Source: Fomitopsis serialis
Lineage: Eukaryota; Basidiomycota; Agaricomycetes; Polyporales; Fomitopsidaceae
Reading direction: 5' to 3'
NCBI RefSeq assembly: GCF_022376445.1
Contig: NW_025954999.1
Span: 62,001-126,000, forward strand
DNA: 64,000 nt
Shown: positions 1 through 11,122 of the stretch, one piece after another
Layout: each line of letters begins with the position of its first letter
Position numbering within the stretch: position 1 is the first letter of the stretch
Program-made: the position numbers and the translations under genes
The notes under the pieces: model-generated
The model's input: only the letters and a program-made list of their open reading frames with translations
Databases searched by the model: none
What the model was told of the DNA's origin: nothing

Positions 1-2145
1 TCGCCCTCAGAAACTCTTTGCGCGCAGCCGCGCTGGCCGCTCCCCGGGTGCGTCGCGAGCTCGCCGTTCTGCGCGGGCTGCACACTCTGACCTATGATCT
101 CACGCAAAATTCAGAGCGCTGGCCGCGTCGCTCCCTTTGCTGCAACTCGCTCGTATGCAACGGCGAAGGCTGGTGCGTGCTTCGGGCCATTCAATGTGGG
201 CGACGTGTCTTATTTCGTTACCTGCAATCGCGTCTGTGCTATGACGATTTTGTGCAATCCGGTGTGACACGTCACGCGTAGCTGCATCTGAGGTGTCTTC
301 AATTCTCGAGTCCCGCATAGCTGGCTCTTCTGTGGGCGCGAACGTCGAGGAGACAGGCCGCGTGCTGAGTACGTTCTTCCCCCGCCGTGCAACAGAACGA
401 GATCCTTACTCTGTGTTCTCTCCTAGGCGTCGGTGACGGTATTGCACGTGTATGGGGTCTGAGAAATGTCCAGGGTATGTCTACATTCATCCACCGCGTC
501 GTGCGTTGTGTTCAATAGCGCGTCGTGTCCTACAGCCGAGGAGATGGTGGAATTCAGCTCTGGCGTCCGCGGCATGTGCTTGAACTTGGAAGCTGACAAC
601 GTCGGTGTGTCCATCTTCGGTAACGATCGTCTCATCAAGGAGGGCGACACCGTCAAGCGTACCGGCCAAATTGTCGACGTTCCCGTCGGCCCCGAGATCC
701 TTGGCCGTGTCGTTGACGCACTCGGCAACCCCATTGACGGCAAGGGTCCCATCAACACGTCCGAACGTCGCCGTGCTTCGCTCAAGGCCCCTGGTATCCT
801 GCCCCGTCGCTCGGTCAACCAGCCTATGATGACTGGTATTAAGCCTATCGACGCCATGGTTCCCATCGGCCGTGGCCAGCGTGAGCTGATCATCGGTGAC
901 CGTCAGACTGGCAAGACGGCTGTGGCCATTGACACCATCCTCAACCAGAAGAGGTGGAATGATGGCCAGGACGAGGAGAAGAAACTCTACTGTGTCTACG
1001 TTGCTATCGGCCAGAAGCGTTCCACCGTCGCCCAGCTCGTCAAGACTCTTGAGGAGAACGATGCCATGAAGTACACTATCATCGTTGCTGCCACTGCGTC
1101 GGAGGCTGCTCCTCTCCAGTACCTCGCTCCCTTCTCGGGTTGTGCTATGGGTGAATGGTTCCGTGACAATGGCAAGCACGGTATGTCATAAAATGTCATT
1201 GGATCTCGCACGAGTTGGCTCATAGTGAATGTAGCTCTAATCATCTACGACGACTTGTCTAAGCAGGCCGTCGCCTATCGTCAGATGTCGCTGCTGCTCC
1301 GTCGTCCCCCCGGTCGTGAGGCTTACCCCGGTGATGTCTTCTACCTTCACTCTCGTCTCCTCGAGCGTGCGGCGAAGATGAGCGAGAAATTCGGCGGCGG
1401 TTCCCTCACTGCTCTCCCCATCATTGAGACCCAGGGTGGTGATGTGTCCGCGTACATTCCCACGAACGTGCGTTTACACTGCTGTGTCCCCTCTAACGCC
1501 TCCGGCAAGTCTGATACGTTGTCGACAGGTCATTTCTATCACCGACGGCCAGATCTTCTGGAGGCTGAGCTGTTCTTCCGTGGTGTCCGTCCCGCCATCA
1601 ACGTCGGTCTGTCCGTGTCCCGTGTCGGTTCGGCCGCACAGACGTACGTCATGGTCTGTTTGGCTTGGGCGCTACGGTGACTGACAATTCGAAATACAGC
1701 AAGGTCATGAAGAAGTTCGCGGGTTCGCTCAAGCTCTACCTTGCGCAGTACCGTGAAGTCGCTGCCTTCGCTCAGTTCGGTTCCGATCTTGATGCGTCGA
1801 CTCGCTTCCTGCTCTCTCGTGGTGCTCGTTTGACTGAGCTGCTCAGTAAGTGCTTTAGTTGAGGTGCCGTGTTGTGCGGCGACTAATGTCCGGCTTGTAG
1901 AGCAAGGGCAGTACCAGCCATTGTCGATGGAGATCCAGGTCCCCATCATCTACGCCGGTGTCAACGGTCTTCTCGACGCTGTCCCCGTCGACAAGATTAC
2001 GAAGTGGGAGGCTGAGTTCCGCCAGCACCTGACGTCGGCACAGAGCGCGCTCCTGCAAGAGATCGCCGGCGGCCAGATCACGCCCGAGCTCGAGTCGAAG
2101 ATCAAGAAGGTCGTCGAGGACCACGTTTCGTCGTTCACGTCGTAG
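1..2145 (+). CDS. ATP1: ATP synthase F1 subunit alpha, mitochondrial (5' end cut by window)
   Basis: Catalytic-core subunit alpha of mitochondrial F1Fo ATP synthase (matrix side of the inner membrane). Exons seen: <1-47, 115-172, 282-368, 427-474, 536-1180, 1235-1467, 1529-1643, 1700-1845 and 1901-2145; all phases close. The first two exons encode an Arg/Ala-rich presequence ending RSYATAKA. The body carries the alpha signature [11 protein letters not shown], the P-loop GDRQTGKTA (about base 895) and [16 protein letters not shown] residues after the 1468-1528 intron. It ends [10 protein letters not shown]. An acceptor-like tcgccctcag at 1-10 suggests the initiator ATG lies in an exon upstream of the window. 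No frame slip was found here, unlike many other genes of the window. The identification is near certain; only the N-terminus is missing. Confidence 0.97.
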
Positions 2146-3050
2146 AGGACCCTCGGTAGTGGCAGTAGAATGCGATGATCCAGCAACAAAATTCTAGTTT
2201 TATCTTATCCGTACCTGCGTCTTTCAGTGTTGCAATGAGATAGGACGATGCTATACTCGTCTAATTGTGCTCGAAGCAAACTCAAAGTACACCGGGAACA
2301 ATACTTGGGAATTGGTTGTCGAACATGCAATGAACAACGCTCCTGGTTGGAGAACCGTTTCGGAGCATGTTTGAAGTCCGAAGGTATGCCGAAAATCCGA
2401 AGGATATTCAACGAACATCGCCACAATTACCAAAAAAGGAAATTCGTCGACCGAAAATATAACATCTTCGTCAAACTTTGGATCCCAAATGTGCTCCGAA
2501 ACGGTTCTCCACAAGGAGTGGTTTCCGTTGCATGTTCGACAGTCGACTAGGAAGTGCTGTTCCGGTGGTAGATGTAGAGCGGCAGACTAGTACCCCGTAC
2601 ATAGCGCCGGGAACCCGAGTACCGAACTACCTATCATCAATGCTGGCGTGCATGACTATGCTTGGCGGCTTTCATTCCTTGCAATGTAGACGAAATGTAG
2701 GGGTCTCTAGTCGTCTTGCCAATGAACGCGTACTCGTCACGGTTCAAACGTTCATGAATCATGGTAGTCTTCAGGTTTGCAGGTGTCTAGGTTGCGTTCT
2801 GCAACACTTGCATATACCAAGCATGTACCATCGTTCAGAACTACAGCGCCTCGGCATTTCAAATTGTAGCTTGATGACTGAGGTACACCGTGTATGCATG
2901 TGCACGAATAGGACCAAACTTACGACTTAGTCAAAGCCCTGAGACTTTGAGGCCTTGAGGGCCGAATGCAATTGTGATACGTTCGTTCGTGCGTATACAC
3001 CACCACTTGCCGTATCCTACAACAAGGCTATAGCGCTCATTTCACCGGCG
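2146..3050. other. Intergenic, tail-to-tail (ATP1 / dehydrogenase)
   Basis: No gene is supported between two converging 3' ends. It contains the inverted repeat at 2289-2569. The short ORFs inside it read through the repeat and resemble nothing known. Confidence 0.6.
2289..2569. repeat. Imperfect inverted repeat, about 80-nt arms
   Basis: The left arm (about 2289-2372) and the reverse complement of the right arm (about 2488-2569) share long blocks: caccgg, tgtcgaacatgcaa, and ggagaaccgtttcggagca. They are separated by an A/T-rich loop of about 115 nt. The structure resembles a foldback element or MITE. No target-site duplication could be identified by eye, and no transposase is encoded. Confidence 0.6.
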
Positions 3051-4207
3051 TCACACAGCTGGGTTCACAGCAGTGTATCCTCCATCAACGATGATTTCCT
3101 GGCCATTCGTGTAACATCCTGCGGGAGACACCAAGTAGATGACCGTCCCAGCCACTTCTTCCGGTCTGGAGTCACACCTGTCAAGCCACGGCGTTTCATT
3201 CGACAACGGATGTCAAACACACCTTCCAGCCCGACGCGCGGGGATGGGTACGATGGACTTGCCGATCTTGTCCACGTCTTCCGGGGGAATATGCGGGTAT
3301 GTCATTTCGGATTCGTATACGCCGGGTGCGACGCTGTTCACGCGGACGGGTATCTTCTTCAGTGCGAGCTCCGTCGCAAACATCTTGGTGAGGTGTGTGG
3401 CGGCCGCCTTGGTTGCATTATAGGCGAACTGCCCGTGACATATCGTTCATGAGTACATGATCTGATGGAGCGAAGCGAAGCGGAGATATGTTATATACCT
3501 GGTTCTGTGCGAGCTTGTTGCTCCCGCTGAGACTCGTGATGTTTATGACACTGGATGTGTACAGTTCCTCATCCTCGCTGCCTTTGGCTAACAAGCCGAG
3601 GAACGCGGTCGTCAGGAAGTGGACGGAGAACGTGTTCACGCCGAAAACGTATGACCAGTCATCGTAGGACGCGCTGTCGAAGAATGCTTGCCCTAGGGTC
3701 TCGGGGTCTTTGTGCTGTGGGGCAGAGGTATCGTTGAACCAGGGCGTCAAGGGTCCACTGATGCCTGCACTGAAGACTCTGTGAGTATCCAGAACAATAC
3801 GAAGCTTAGGGAAGTTGACTACTTACTTGTTCACGAGTATATGGAGTTTGCCTTCATTCGCTTGGACAACCTTCTGGCCAGCAGCGATACTAGCCTTGTC
3901 TGTTACATCCATCACCAGACTATTTGGCGCGAATATCAGTTGTCATCCCCAGTCCAGTATAACGTTAACAACACGTCGTTCAAATGACTACTCACGGCAC
4001 AACCGAACCTTTGCCCTTGTTCTGATCTGCGAACTTCTTGGCCGCGTTCTCCAGTACATCCTTGCGACGTCCAGTGATATACACCTTCGCACCGTTCACA
4101 GCGAGACCTTCCGCGATCATCCAGCCGATACCCGTGCCGCCGCCTGTTACAAGGGCTACTCGGCCTGAGAGGCGGAACATATTCTCGAGGAGCAGAGAAT
4201 GGGACAT
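3051..4207 (-). CDS. Short-chain dehydrogenase/reductase, copy 1
   Basis: Classical SDR oxidoreductase of about 298 aa using NAD(P)H. The substrate cannot be told from sequence. Exons (minus strand): 4207-3996, 3919-3827, 3769-3499, 3428-3223 and 3165-3051; all phases close. The Rossmann motif TGGGTGIG lies at residues 21-28. It is followed by the ITGRRKDV stretch, the NAGISGP motif, a Ser near residue 181 (INITSLSG) and the catalytic YNATK at about residues 195-199. It ends GGYTAVNPAV. It has no signal peptide, so it is probably cytosolic. A close paralogue with exon lengths 212, 93, 270, 206 and 118 (here 212, 93, 271, 206 and 115) lies at 29787-30896 on the other strand. The start was chosen because both copies begin at the same MS(H/Q)SL. 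Confidence 0.92.
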
Positions 4208-4907
4208 GGTGATAGTACTGGTAGACGATGAAAGGTCGCAAAATGCCTATGCTGCTTCCCTTATGCCGCCAGTAGCCTTCGGACGTCCGTGAGATGCTCC
4301 TATCTACGTCTGCCAATAACAGTGGTCCCTAGGACTCGATTGAGTGTGTGGGAGCAGTGGTCTGCACATGGGTGGCACGAACGGCCCGACGAGACGTAGT
4401 TTCACGCCAACTGATTGTAAACAAACGGCCTGATCAAATTCAGCCTCATGAACAGCAGTCGTCCGGAACTGACGTTCCAGTAGGAGTCATCAGAGTAGGC
4501 AGACCGCAGAGAAGCCAGGCGTTAACCTTTCTGAAGCGATGCATAGCCCAGGTACCAGCATGCCAGACACATGCTCATAAGCGTGATACGGTTGCTGGCA
4601 TGCGTGCGGTCTGGAACAACGCGCGGATAGAAGATGCTCACCGGCTGAGTACTTCGCTTGCACTGCATTCTCGAGCATTCCAATAATCCTTCTCCCCCAA
4701 TGATTCACCTCTAGGCAGAATGCAGCCTGGAGTACTGTGTTGACTGACGGCGAGGATGTGCGGGCTGTGCAGCGCACGCTCGTGATACGTAGGCAGAAGC
4801 TGCACAAAGCGAAGTCCTTATAGTGCACAGACTGAAGTCATTCGCAAGGGTCGATGGTTTGTGCAGTATGGCCGAAGGAATAGCAAGCGATACAAGGCGT
4901 ACTGAGT
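4208..4907. other. Intergenic (dehydrogenase 5' side / complex I subunit 3' end)
   Basis: This is presumably the promoter of the dehydrogenase, next to the 3' untranslated region of the complex I gene. No coding signal, RNA gene or clear TATA element was recognised. Confidence 0.5.
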
Positions 4908-5629
4908 CTACGACGATTCATCCGCCTTCGGCTTGTACTTTGCGGGATCTGTACCGTGGTGCGGATGGTTTACAAGGTTCACCCTGGATGGTGGAAATGT
5001 ACGCATTTCGTTAGCAGAGCCTCACTTGCCGTTCGCGACACTTACATAGGGAATACAGCTGCGCGACGGAATGAGCATGATGCATAGCAGGGGATGCGTT
5101 CTGCTCACCGAACTTCAGTTGGGAGAAAACGGAGTTCCTGTACGCAGAGGCTTGGATCCACTCGGGCTGGGGTGACTCGCCGTAGAGGGGAAGACCCTGC
5201 TGAGCACGGGCACTCAGCTCCTTGAAGTCTCTCTCTTCCTCGCGTTTGTTCTCCGACCAGCCCCAGAACCGGACTTAGGAATCAATCGACGTCAAGAGAG
5301 GCACGACCAGCATATGCGATGAACTCACAGCTGGACCTCTGGTAAGCCAGCAAGAACCCTCCGATGAACCCGAACAAGCCGCCGAGTTTGAGGTGAGTAC
5401 GAAGCTTGAACTTTGTGGGGTCGGCCACCTCTACAGCAACGTCATCTCGTCCTGTCCCTTGCGGTCTGAGCCAGGCCTACGCACCCCAGAAGTACAACGC
5501 AGCAGGGAAAGCACCCGTTGCGGTGGCCCATACACCGTAGTCCGAGGGGCGCATGTAACGAATCACTCGGGAGGCGTGCGGGTCCGCATCAATGAGAGGA
5601 TACGGTGTCTCGATAACCTTCTGAGGCAT
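4908..5629 (-). CDS. NADH:ubiquinone oxidoreductase 21 kDa subunit (fungal complex I accessory)
   Basis: Accessory subunit of mitochondrial complex I, about 166 aa. Exons: 5629-5485, 5430-5329, 5273-5109, 5058-5046 and 4908-4983; phases close throughout. The N-terminus MPQKVIETPYPLIDADPH and the RYMRPSDYG stretch are characteristic of the fungal 21 kDa family. A hydrophobic segment (LGGLFGFIGGFLLAYQRS) follows, then the RFWGWSENKREEERD block. The C-terminus contains VNLVNHPHHG, as in the family. Exon 4 is a 13-nt microexon (codes AVFP plus part of Met) that links the charged block to this C-terminus. An automatic gene caller would probably miss exons 4-5 and truncate the protein. ATG 5629 was chosen because the family starts exactly at MPQK. 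Confidence 0.92.
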
Positions 5630-5847
5630 GATGGGCGGGAGTGGCCAGGCAGCGAGCTGAGCCCTGGCGGCGACGAGCAGGAGATGTTGTTCGCTGTGGG
5701 CGACAGCGCCGGACACGCGGGGGCGCGCGTGACTTCAGGGCAGGCTGAGGCCACTGTCATGCCCTTCGCATGCGCGCGCTGCCCACAATTGCTCTTGTTC
5801 CCCTCCCTTTCACTGGGCCCCCCTGTATTCTCCCTGGCTCTACCACC

Positions 5848-8565
5848 ATGAGCGGCGTAGCACGCTCAAGCTCCAGTGCAAGCCGACGCGCCGCGCGCAA
5901 ACACGCGGCTCTGCCCTACAGTCGTCCGGCACCCAAGAAATCGGTACGCCACGCGGTGCTGCTATTCAGAGAGCTCATTGTTAATCCTTTCGCGTGCCTA
6001 GTCTTGGGCTTGGACGGACGTCCTCAGTTACCTCAATCCATTACGCGCGTTGTCCCCCTCCAGAGATGAAGAGGTCGAGGAAGAGGCGACAAGCGAACCC
6101 GTACAATCCACCGCGGCCCGCGCACTAAGCATGCGAGGACGCGAAGTACGTCGTCTTCAGGTCATTCTCGGTGTATCTCACTCTCCGCATGCAGATGCTC
6201 GACCAGAGACCATATGCTTCCTCATCCTCGTTCTCAGGTTATGAACAACGACCTGCTAGCAATGCTCCACCGGACCGGCCACATCCCATACTCAGCATTC
6301 TCCCGAATCGAAAGCATCGGCGGATACACAAAGTCCTGCGTCACTGCTGGACCAACTGATCTCGGAGGCTCCAACAATAGGGCTGTAGAAGAGTTCCTGC
6401 GGAGCAAGGGCGATCGGCCTCTGACGCGGATTGAGTATGCAGGGGTGTTAGCACTACTCGCAGGGCGAGTCGAGGGTGAGTTTCCTCAGCCAATCATTAT
6501 GTGTCTCTGCTTACGCTGTTGCAGCAGAACCCGACGACAAGGCGGAGCCGTTCAGGTTCTCCACCTCGTCGCTGAGCCCAGAACCTGCGCAGGCTACATT
6601 CACGCCTGGCAGTGCGAGCAACGGCAATCGGAAGATGTTGTCAAAGAATCCCAATGGTCCGTACGTCATACGTGGTGGCGGCAGTGCCCGTCCGCGAAAT
6701 CGGTACACTCGCCAGGATTCGACCACCGCAGCGTCCCGCTCCGTCTCTTAGGATCGCACCAGAGAAGCCTCCTGCGGACGGCAAACGTCGACGGATTGGT
6801 GCTGACCCAGATCTGTTTGCTCCCCGAACCATCTCGTCAAGTGTGTCTGCTAGCAGTTCGCTTGCCACGAACGGCGCCACATCGCCTGCAGCAGGACCTT
6901 CCAGCATCAGTGCTAGAGGTGTATCAATGGCAACGGACTGCCGAAGATTAATGGCGCATCTCCCACCACACCCGTTCGCAGGTCTGCGAAACCAACTACT
7001 CCTGTCAACCCTTCGCCATTGCGTCAACATGGGGCCAGTCGGACTCTCCGTCTTCACAGTCGTCGCCGCCCTCGCTAGCAAGCAGACTCAGTCTGCGGCG
7101 TATCTATCCCAATTGATCAAGGAGATCTCCCCGAAGACCAATCCAGACATTCAAAATCCATATCAGACTGCCAGTGTGCTACCTCGGCCTCCTGCGAAGA
7201 AACCTCCGCAGAGGAAGCCTCGAGGAGCTGAGGCATCGAAGACTGGACCGAAAACTGCGTCGAAACCTTCTGTTGAGGCAGCACCGCCTGCTGCAGAACC
7301 TGCCCTTACATCAGTGGAGACCATCGAGGCGACTATGCCAACCGTGAGTACGCTCAAATATTTTCAGCTCTGAGGTATTCATGTCTTCGTAGGGGAGCAA
7401 ACGGGCACGTCCTGCGCCGGATATCAAGCCTATTCAGACTGGCAGTGAGGCTACCGAGCCCCCCATTCCGCGCAGGAAAGCACGCGTTGAGGCCGCAGCA
7501 GGGCCGAAACCGAATGGCTTCGGTGCGAAAGTCTCCGTCACGCACGAGGACGTCGATGATGGAGAGGGCTCGCCGCAGAAGAAGCAAAAGACAACGAACG
7601 CCGCCGCGCTTACTGCGAATGGCAGGAGCCGAGTCAGACCTCCGTCGGTGGAGATTGTGGAAGTCCCTGACGAAGACGGACCTCGCAGACCCCAGGATTA
7701 CACATTGCCATCTGAGGTGATCGAACCCGATGAGAGCAGTAAACCCGCTAGCAGGAACGCATCTCCTACTACAGCACTGCCGCCTGCACCTGTACGAGCC
7801 GGAATCCCCGGTTCGAGCCTTGGCCACAATAAGCACAAGCCTTCGAGACCGTCCGGGCTGCGCCACCAGGTCTTCATTGATGATGAAGACGTACCAGAAC
7901 CTGCACCGGTACCACCTGCTCTGAAGAAGTCGGTACCGTTGGCTGCGCCCCTCGCGAAGTCAACTAGACAGGAGAAGAAGGCCTCCACTCATCCTCAAGA
8001 TGCCAAAGCGATCGTGGCCGAGAAGAGCGCGAACGATCTCCCTACGTATAAGTTCATGGTATCGCCGACCCACCTTGACGTCTCGCAATCGGCAAAGGAT
8101 AAAGCGAAGGCGATGCGCCCGGCTGAACTTCGTACGTACGACCTGAAGGCCGCCCTGTCATCACCTGGTGCAGGACCGAGTACGAGTACCGGTTCTCGGG
8201 GTAACGCCGGGAAGTCTACAAGCAGTACAACAGGCTCTACCGCCTTTGCAGGATCGTCCTCCAACAAGGGCTTCAACTGGGAAGGTGCGGGCATGGCGAA
8301 ACCACCGCCGAAGCCGGAGGGCTCGTGGACATGCTCGACGTGCATGTGCACGAACGACGCCAAAGTGACGGAGAAGTGCGCCGTATGCGAGGCACCTCGC
8401 CCGGGGGCACCCAAAGTACAACAGGCAGGGTTTGACTGGGGTGCGGTGAAGCTGGCGAGGCCCATACCCCAGGAAGGCTCCTGGACGTGTTCCACGTGCA
8501 TGTGCACCAACGGGGCCGAGGTGGAAGAGAAATGTATGGTGTGTGAAGCGCCGCGGCCGCGGTAG
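5848..8565 (+). CDS. Nucleoporin-like protein with two C-terminal RanBP2-type zinc fingers
   Basis: Probable nuclear-basket nucleoporin (Nup153/Nup60-like), mostly disordered. Exons: 5848-5943, 6002-6145, 6195-6237, 6296-6475, 6525-6702, 6752-7343 and 7393-8565. The start is the basic MSGVARSSSSASRR; exon 2 encodes SWAWTDVLSYLNPLRAL, a short helix typical of membrane or pore attachment. The C-terminus carries two near-identical fingers, WTCSTCMCTN...KCAVCE and WTCSTCMCTN...KCMVCE, fitting W-x-C-x2-C-x3-N-x7-C-x2-C; in Nup153 such fingers bind Ran. Exon 6 is open throughout, but protein-like sequence moves through three frames (near 6915, 7025 and 7075), each time by -1 with a net shift of zero. 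This suggests three lost bases. The zinc fingers are certain; the nucleoporin assignment is an inference from the overall architecture. Confidence 0.75.
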
Positions 8566-8862
8566 CTTTCCCTTGTCTGAGCCCTTCGATACTTTCTTGT
8601 GCTATGCTCCCTAAGTTTGCGGATGACTTCCGCTTCGAGTTGTCTGAATACCATCTCGTATCACATTGCTGTCCTGCTGTCCGTCACTCCGTAATGTCCC
8701 CAAGAACGGTTTACATAGTCCTTCCCCGTAGCGTACACTGCAGTCCGTTTCTACTCGTACATATTAGTGACGCGTACGTCTACCCTAGCGTATTGATGTG
8801 AACGTCGAGAACGTTGGGACGTGACATGTCCCTTTTGCCATCATCCTGACCCGCGTCGTGGC
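8566..8862. other. Intergenic, tail-to-tail (nucleoporin-like / CDK7)
   Basis: About 300 nt between converging stop codons. Only 3' untranslated sequence is expected, and nothing else is visible. Confidence 0.5.
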
Positions 8863-10340
8863 CTATTGTGGCGTCGGCCGATGTTGTGTGAAGTCGAGTT
8901 TCCGCGCAATCGAACGACCGCCACTGTCGACGTCGTCAGACGACAGTTTGCGCTTGAGCTTGTTCGGCGGGTTGGCTTTGACGGCAGGCCCATTGCCATT
9001 AGGCTCCGCATTGCCGTCAAGCTCCTCCAGAGGGAGATTTGAAGTCGCCTTAGTGGCAGGCTTGGGAAGCTTGGATGGATGTGTAGGATATGGATGTGAC
9101 GTGAAGTAAGCGTGGTATAGGGCCTTCGGCGAAGGGGTTAGTATGAAGCGTGCAGTCTCTACAGATAATAGCCTCACGTCTTTGGCGCTGATCCGCCTAC
9201 GTGGCTCGTATATGAGGCATTTGCTGAGAAGGTTGAGACATTCGGGACTTGCGGCACTGAAGAGTTCCCGTAATGGTGTCTTTGGGAACTGTCCTAGAGG
9301 AACGTAGTCAGGCAGTTTCGTGTGTCCCTGTCACACGGTCAAAGTCAATAGACAGTAATTAGGGTAGTGATCAATCGTACCGGCCAATCGTCTTCTGTCG
9401 GCGTGCCCAAAGCACGGAAGGTGGTCTTCAGTTGGTCCATGTCGCTCTCTCCGGGAAGGTATGGCGTTCGGAGCATAAGTTCGGCGAAGATGCAACCGAC
9501 AGACCAGACGTCTACGGCAGTGCTATAATATCGACAGCCGAACAATAATTCCGGTGGTCGATACCATCTGCAAATGTGTGAATGGAAAACGGGAGGGTGG
9601 TTGAGAAAGCGCGGACCGTGTGATGACCTGACAAGTCATCTTGTAACCAGGGTCCGCGAACTCCCGCGCAAGACCGAAATCGGCTAATTTGAGTTGCCCA
9701 TTCGCGGCAATGAGCAAGTTGTTGGGCTTCAGATCCTGCAAACAAAAGTTGTGTCAAAGCCTTGACAGCATTGACACAGATGTCTTACGCGATGCAATAT
9801 AAAGTTTCTGTGGCAGAATTCCAGGCCACGGAAGGTCATAGCCATCCAGCTCTTGATGTCGGCAGGGAGGAAGACCAGTGACCGATCTCGAATGACCAGT
9901 TCAAGGTCAGTGTCCAAGAACTCGAGGACAAGATTCAAGTTTTTCTTCGATGAGAAGACGTCGAGGAGCTGCACACTTGGTATTAGACCGGCACGGACGA
10001 GTGGCGAAGAGACCTACCTCAATGACGTTTTGGTGCTTCAGCTCACGGAGGTACTTCACTTCGCGGATGGCAGACATATCCAGTCCATCCTTGAACTGGC
10101 CTACTTTGATCTTCTTTATAGCAACTTTTCGTCCTGTCGCTATTTCACGACCTGTATAGGCAAATCAGACTGATGGCTCTCCGTCTCAGGCTGGCTTACC
10201 TCGGTATACCACGGCGTAGGTACCTTCACCAATCTTCTGGTCCTTCGCCCTTCTCTATCATAAGTATAAGATCAAAAGTAACATTCAGACCGTTACCATC
10301 TCTTCTGCCTATCAGTGTTCGCTTTCTCTACAGCATCCAT
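8863..10340 (-). CDS. KIN28: Cyclin-dependent kinase of TFIIH (CDK7/Kin28)
   Basis: CTD kinase of TFIIH and probable CDK-activating kinase, nuclear, about 374 aa. Eight exons (minus): 10340-10297, 10249-10200, 10151-10018, 9968-9789, 9735-9617, 9567-9381, 9327-9178 and 9123-8863; every phase closes. It shows the Gly loop [10 protein letters not shown], Lys in VAIKKIKV, a [10 protein letters not shown] variant of the C-helix, and HRDLKPNN with the catalytic Asp at about 137. DFG lies at about 155-157, followed by an activation loop ending [14 protein letters not shown] with Thr at about 170. The block [12 protein letters not shown] is diagnostic of the CDK7 branch rather than CDK1. A basic tail (NKLKRKLSS...) follows the kinase fold. 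The acceptor of exon 2 must be aag|GGCG, since the two nearer AGs would create a stop. Confidence 0.95.
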
Positions 10341-11122
10341 CTTCTTCCAACGCTAGCGTCTGTCCGCGACGTGGAACGTCGTGTACTTGCGTATCGGGAT
10401 ATTTTGTGTATCCTATGAACGCAATGCAATCTTTCCTTTGTTCAAGTCTTCTTTCCGGAGTATCCGCCGGTGGAACACTGAACACTACGTATGAACGCAA
10501 GAGGCTGAATGAGAGTCTGGCTCAGCCACCGGCCACGGTCTACATGGATCTGAGATCTCCAATCCTTCATAGGAACAAGGCGCGCTCACGTGAGCGTGAT
10601 CCTGCGCCGCGGCACAACTCGTGCATCCAACCACATCGTTCGGACTTACAATGGACAAAGTGAATTTCTCTCTCCCTCTAGTCGGAGTCGGGGAACAATC
10701 CTGTGTTCCAGCCAGCACATTTGTCCCGCCCAACTCAGAGGCTCGTAGCAATTCTGACGTGCAAATCAATTGTCAAATTTGGGCTATTGAAGCTTGATAG
10801 GAGCTGTACGACTAAGCTATTGACACAAGAGGTGCATGTAGCATCCAAATCAGTGCGCTCCGGTTGGAGTCCGAAGTCATCGAAATGAAGGTCTTCCAGG
10901 CTCCGGCATTGCCAAGTGACGAGTCGTGGACTAGGTAAGCGATTCACAAGCATCGACTAACTCTACACCAGGCCACTCGCATCAATAATGTACAACGGCC
11001 CAATGTAATGGAAAGATGACATTGAACGTGGGCAGGTTGCGGCGTATCAGAGTCAAGCATGACAGCATTGTTGCATAGCGATAAAAGCCAAGCACGGAAA
11101 GTTCGGTTATGAGAGTAATAGA
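10341..11122. other. Intergenic, promoter side of CDK7
   Basis: About 780 nt between the CDK7 start and the stop of the chromodomain gene. No coding or RNA signal was recognised. Confidence 0.5.

Noticed and set aside
487..1179. Long open frame on the minus strand opposite ATP1
   Set aside because: It is the shadow of a highly biased coding exon; the plus-strand reading is unmistakable ATP synthase alpha.
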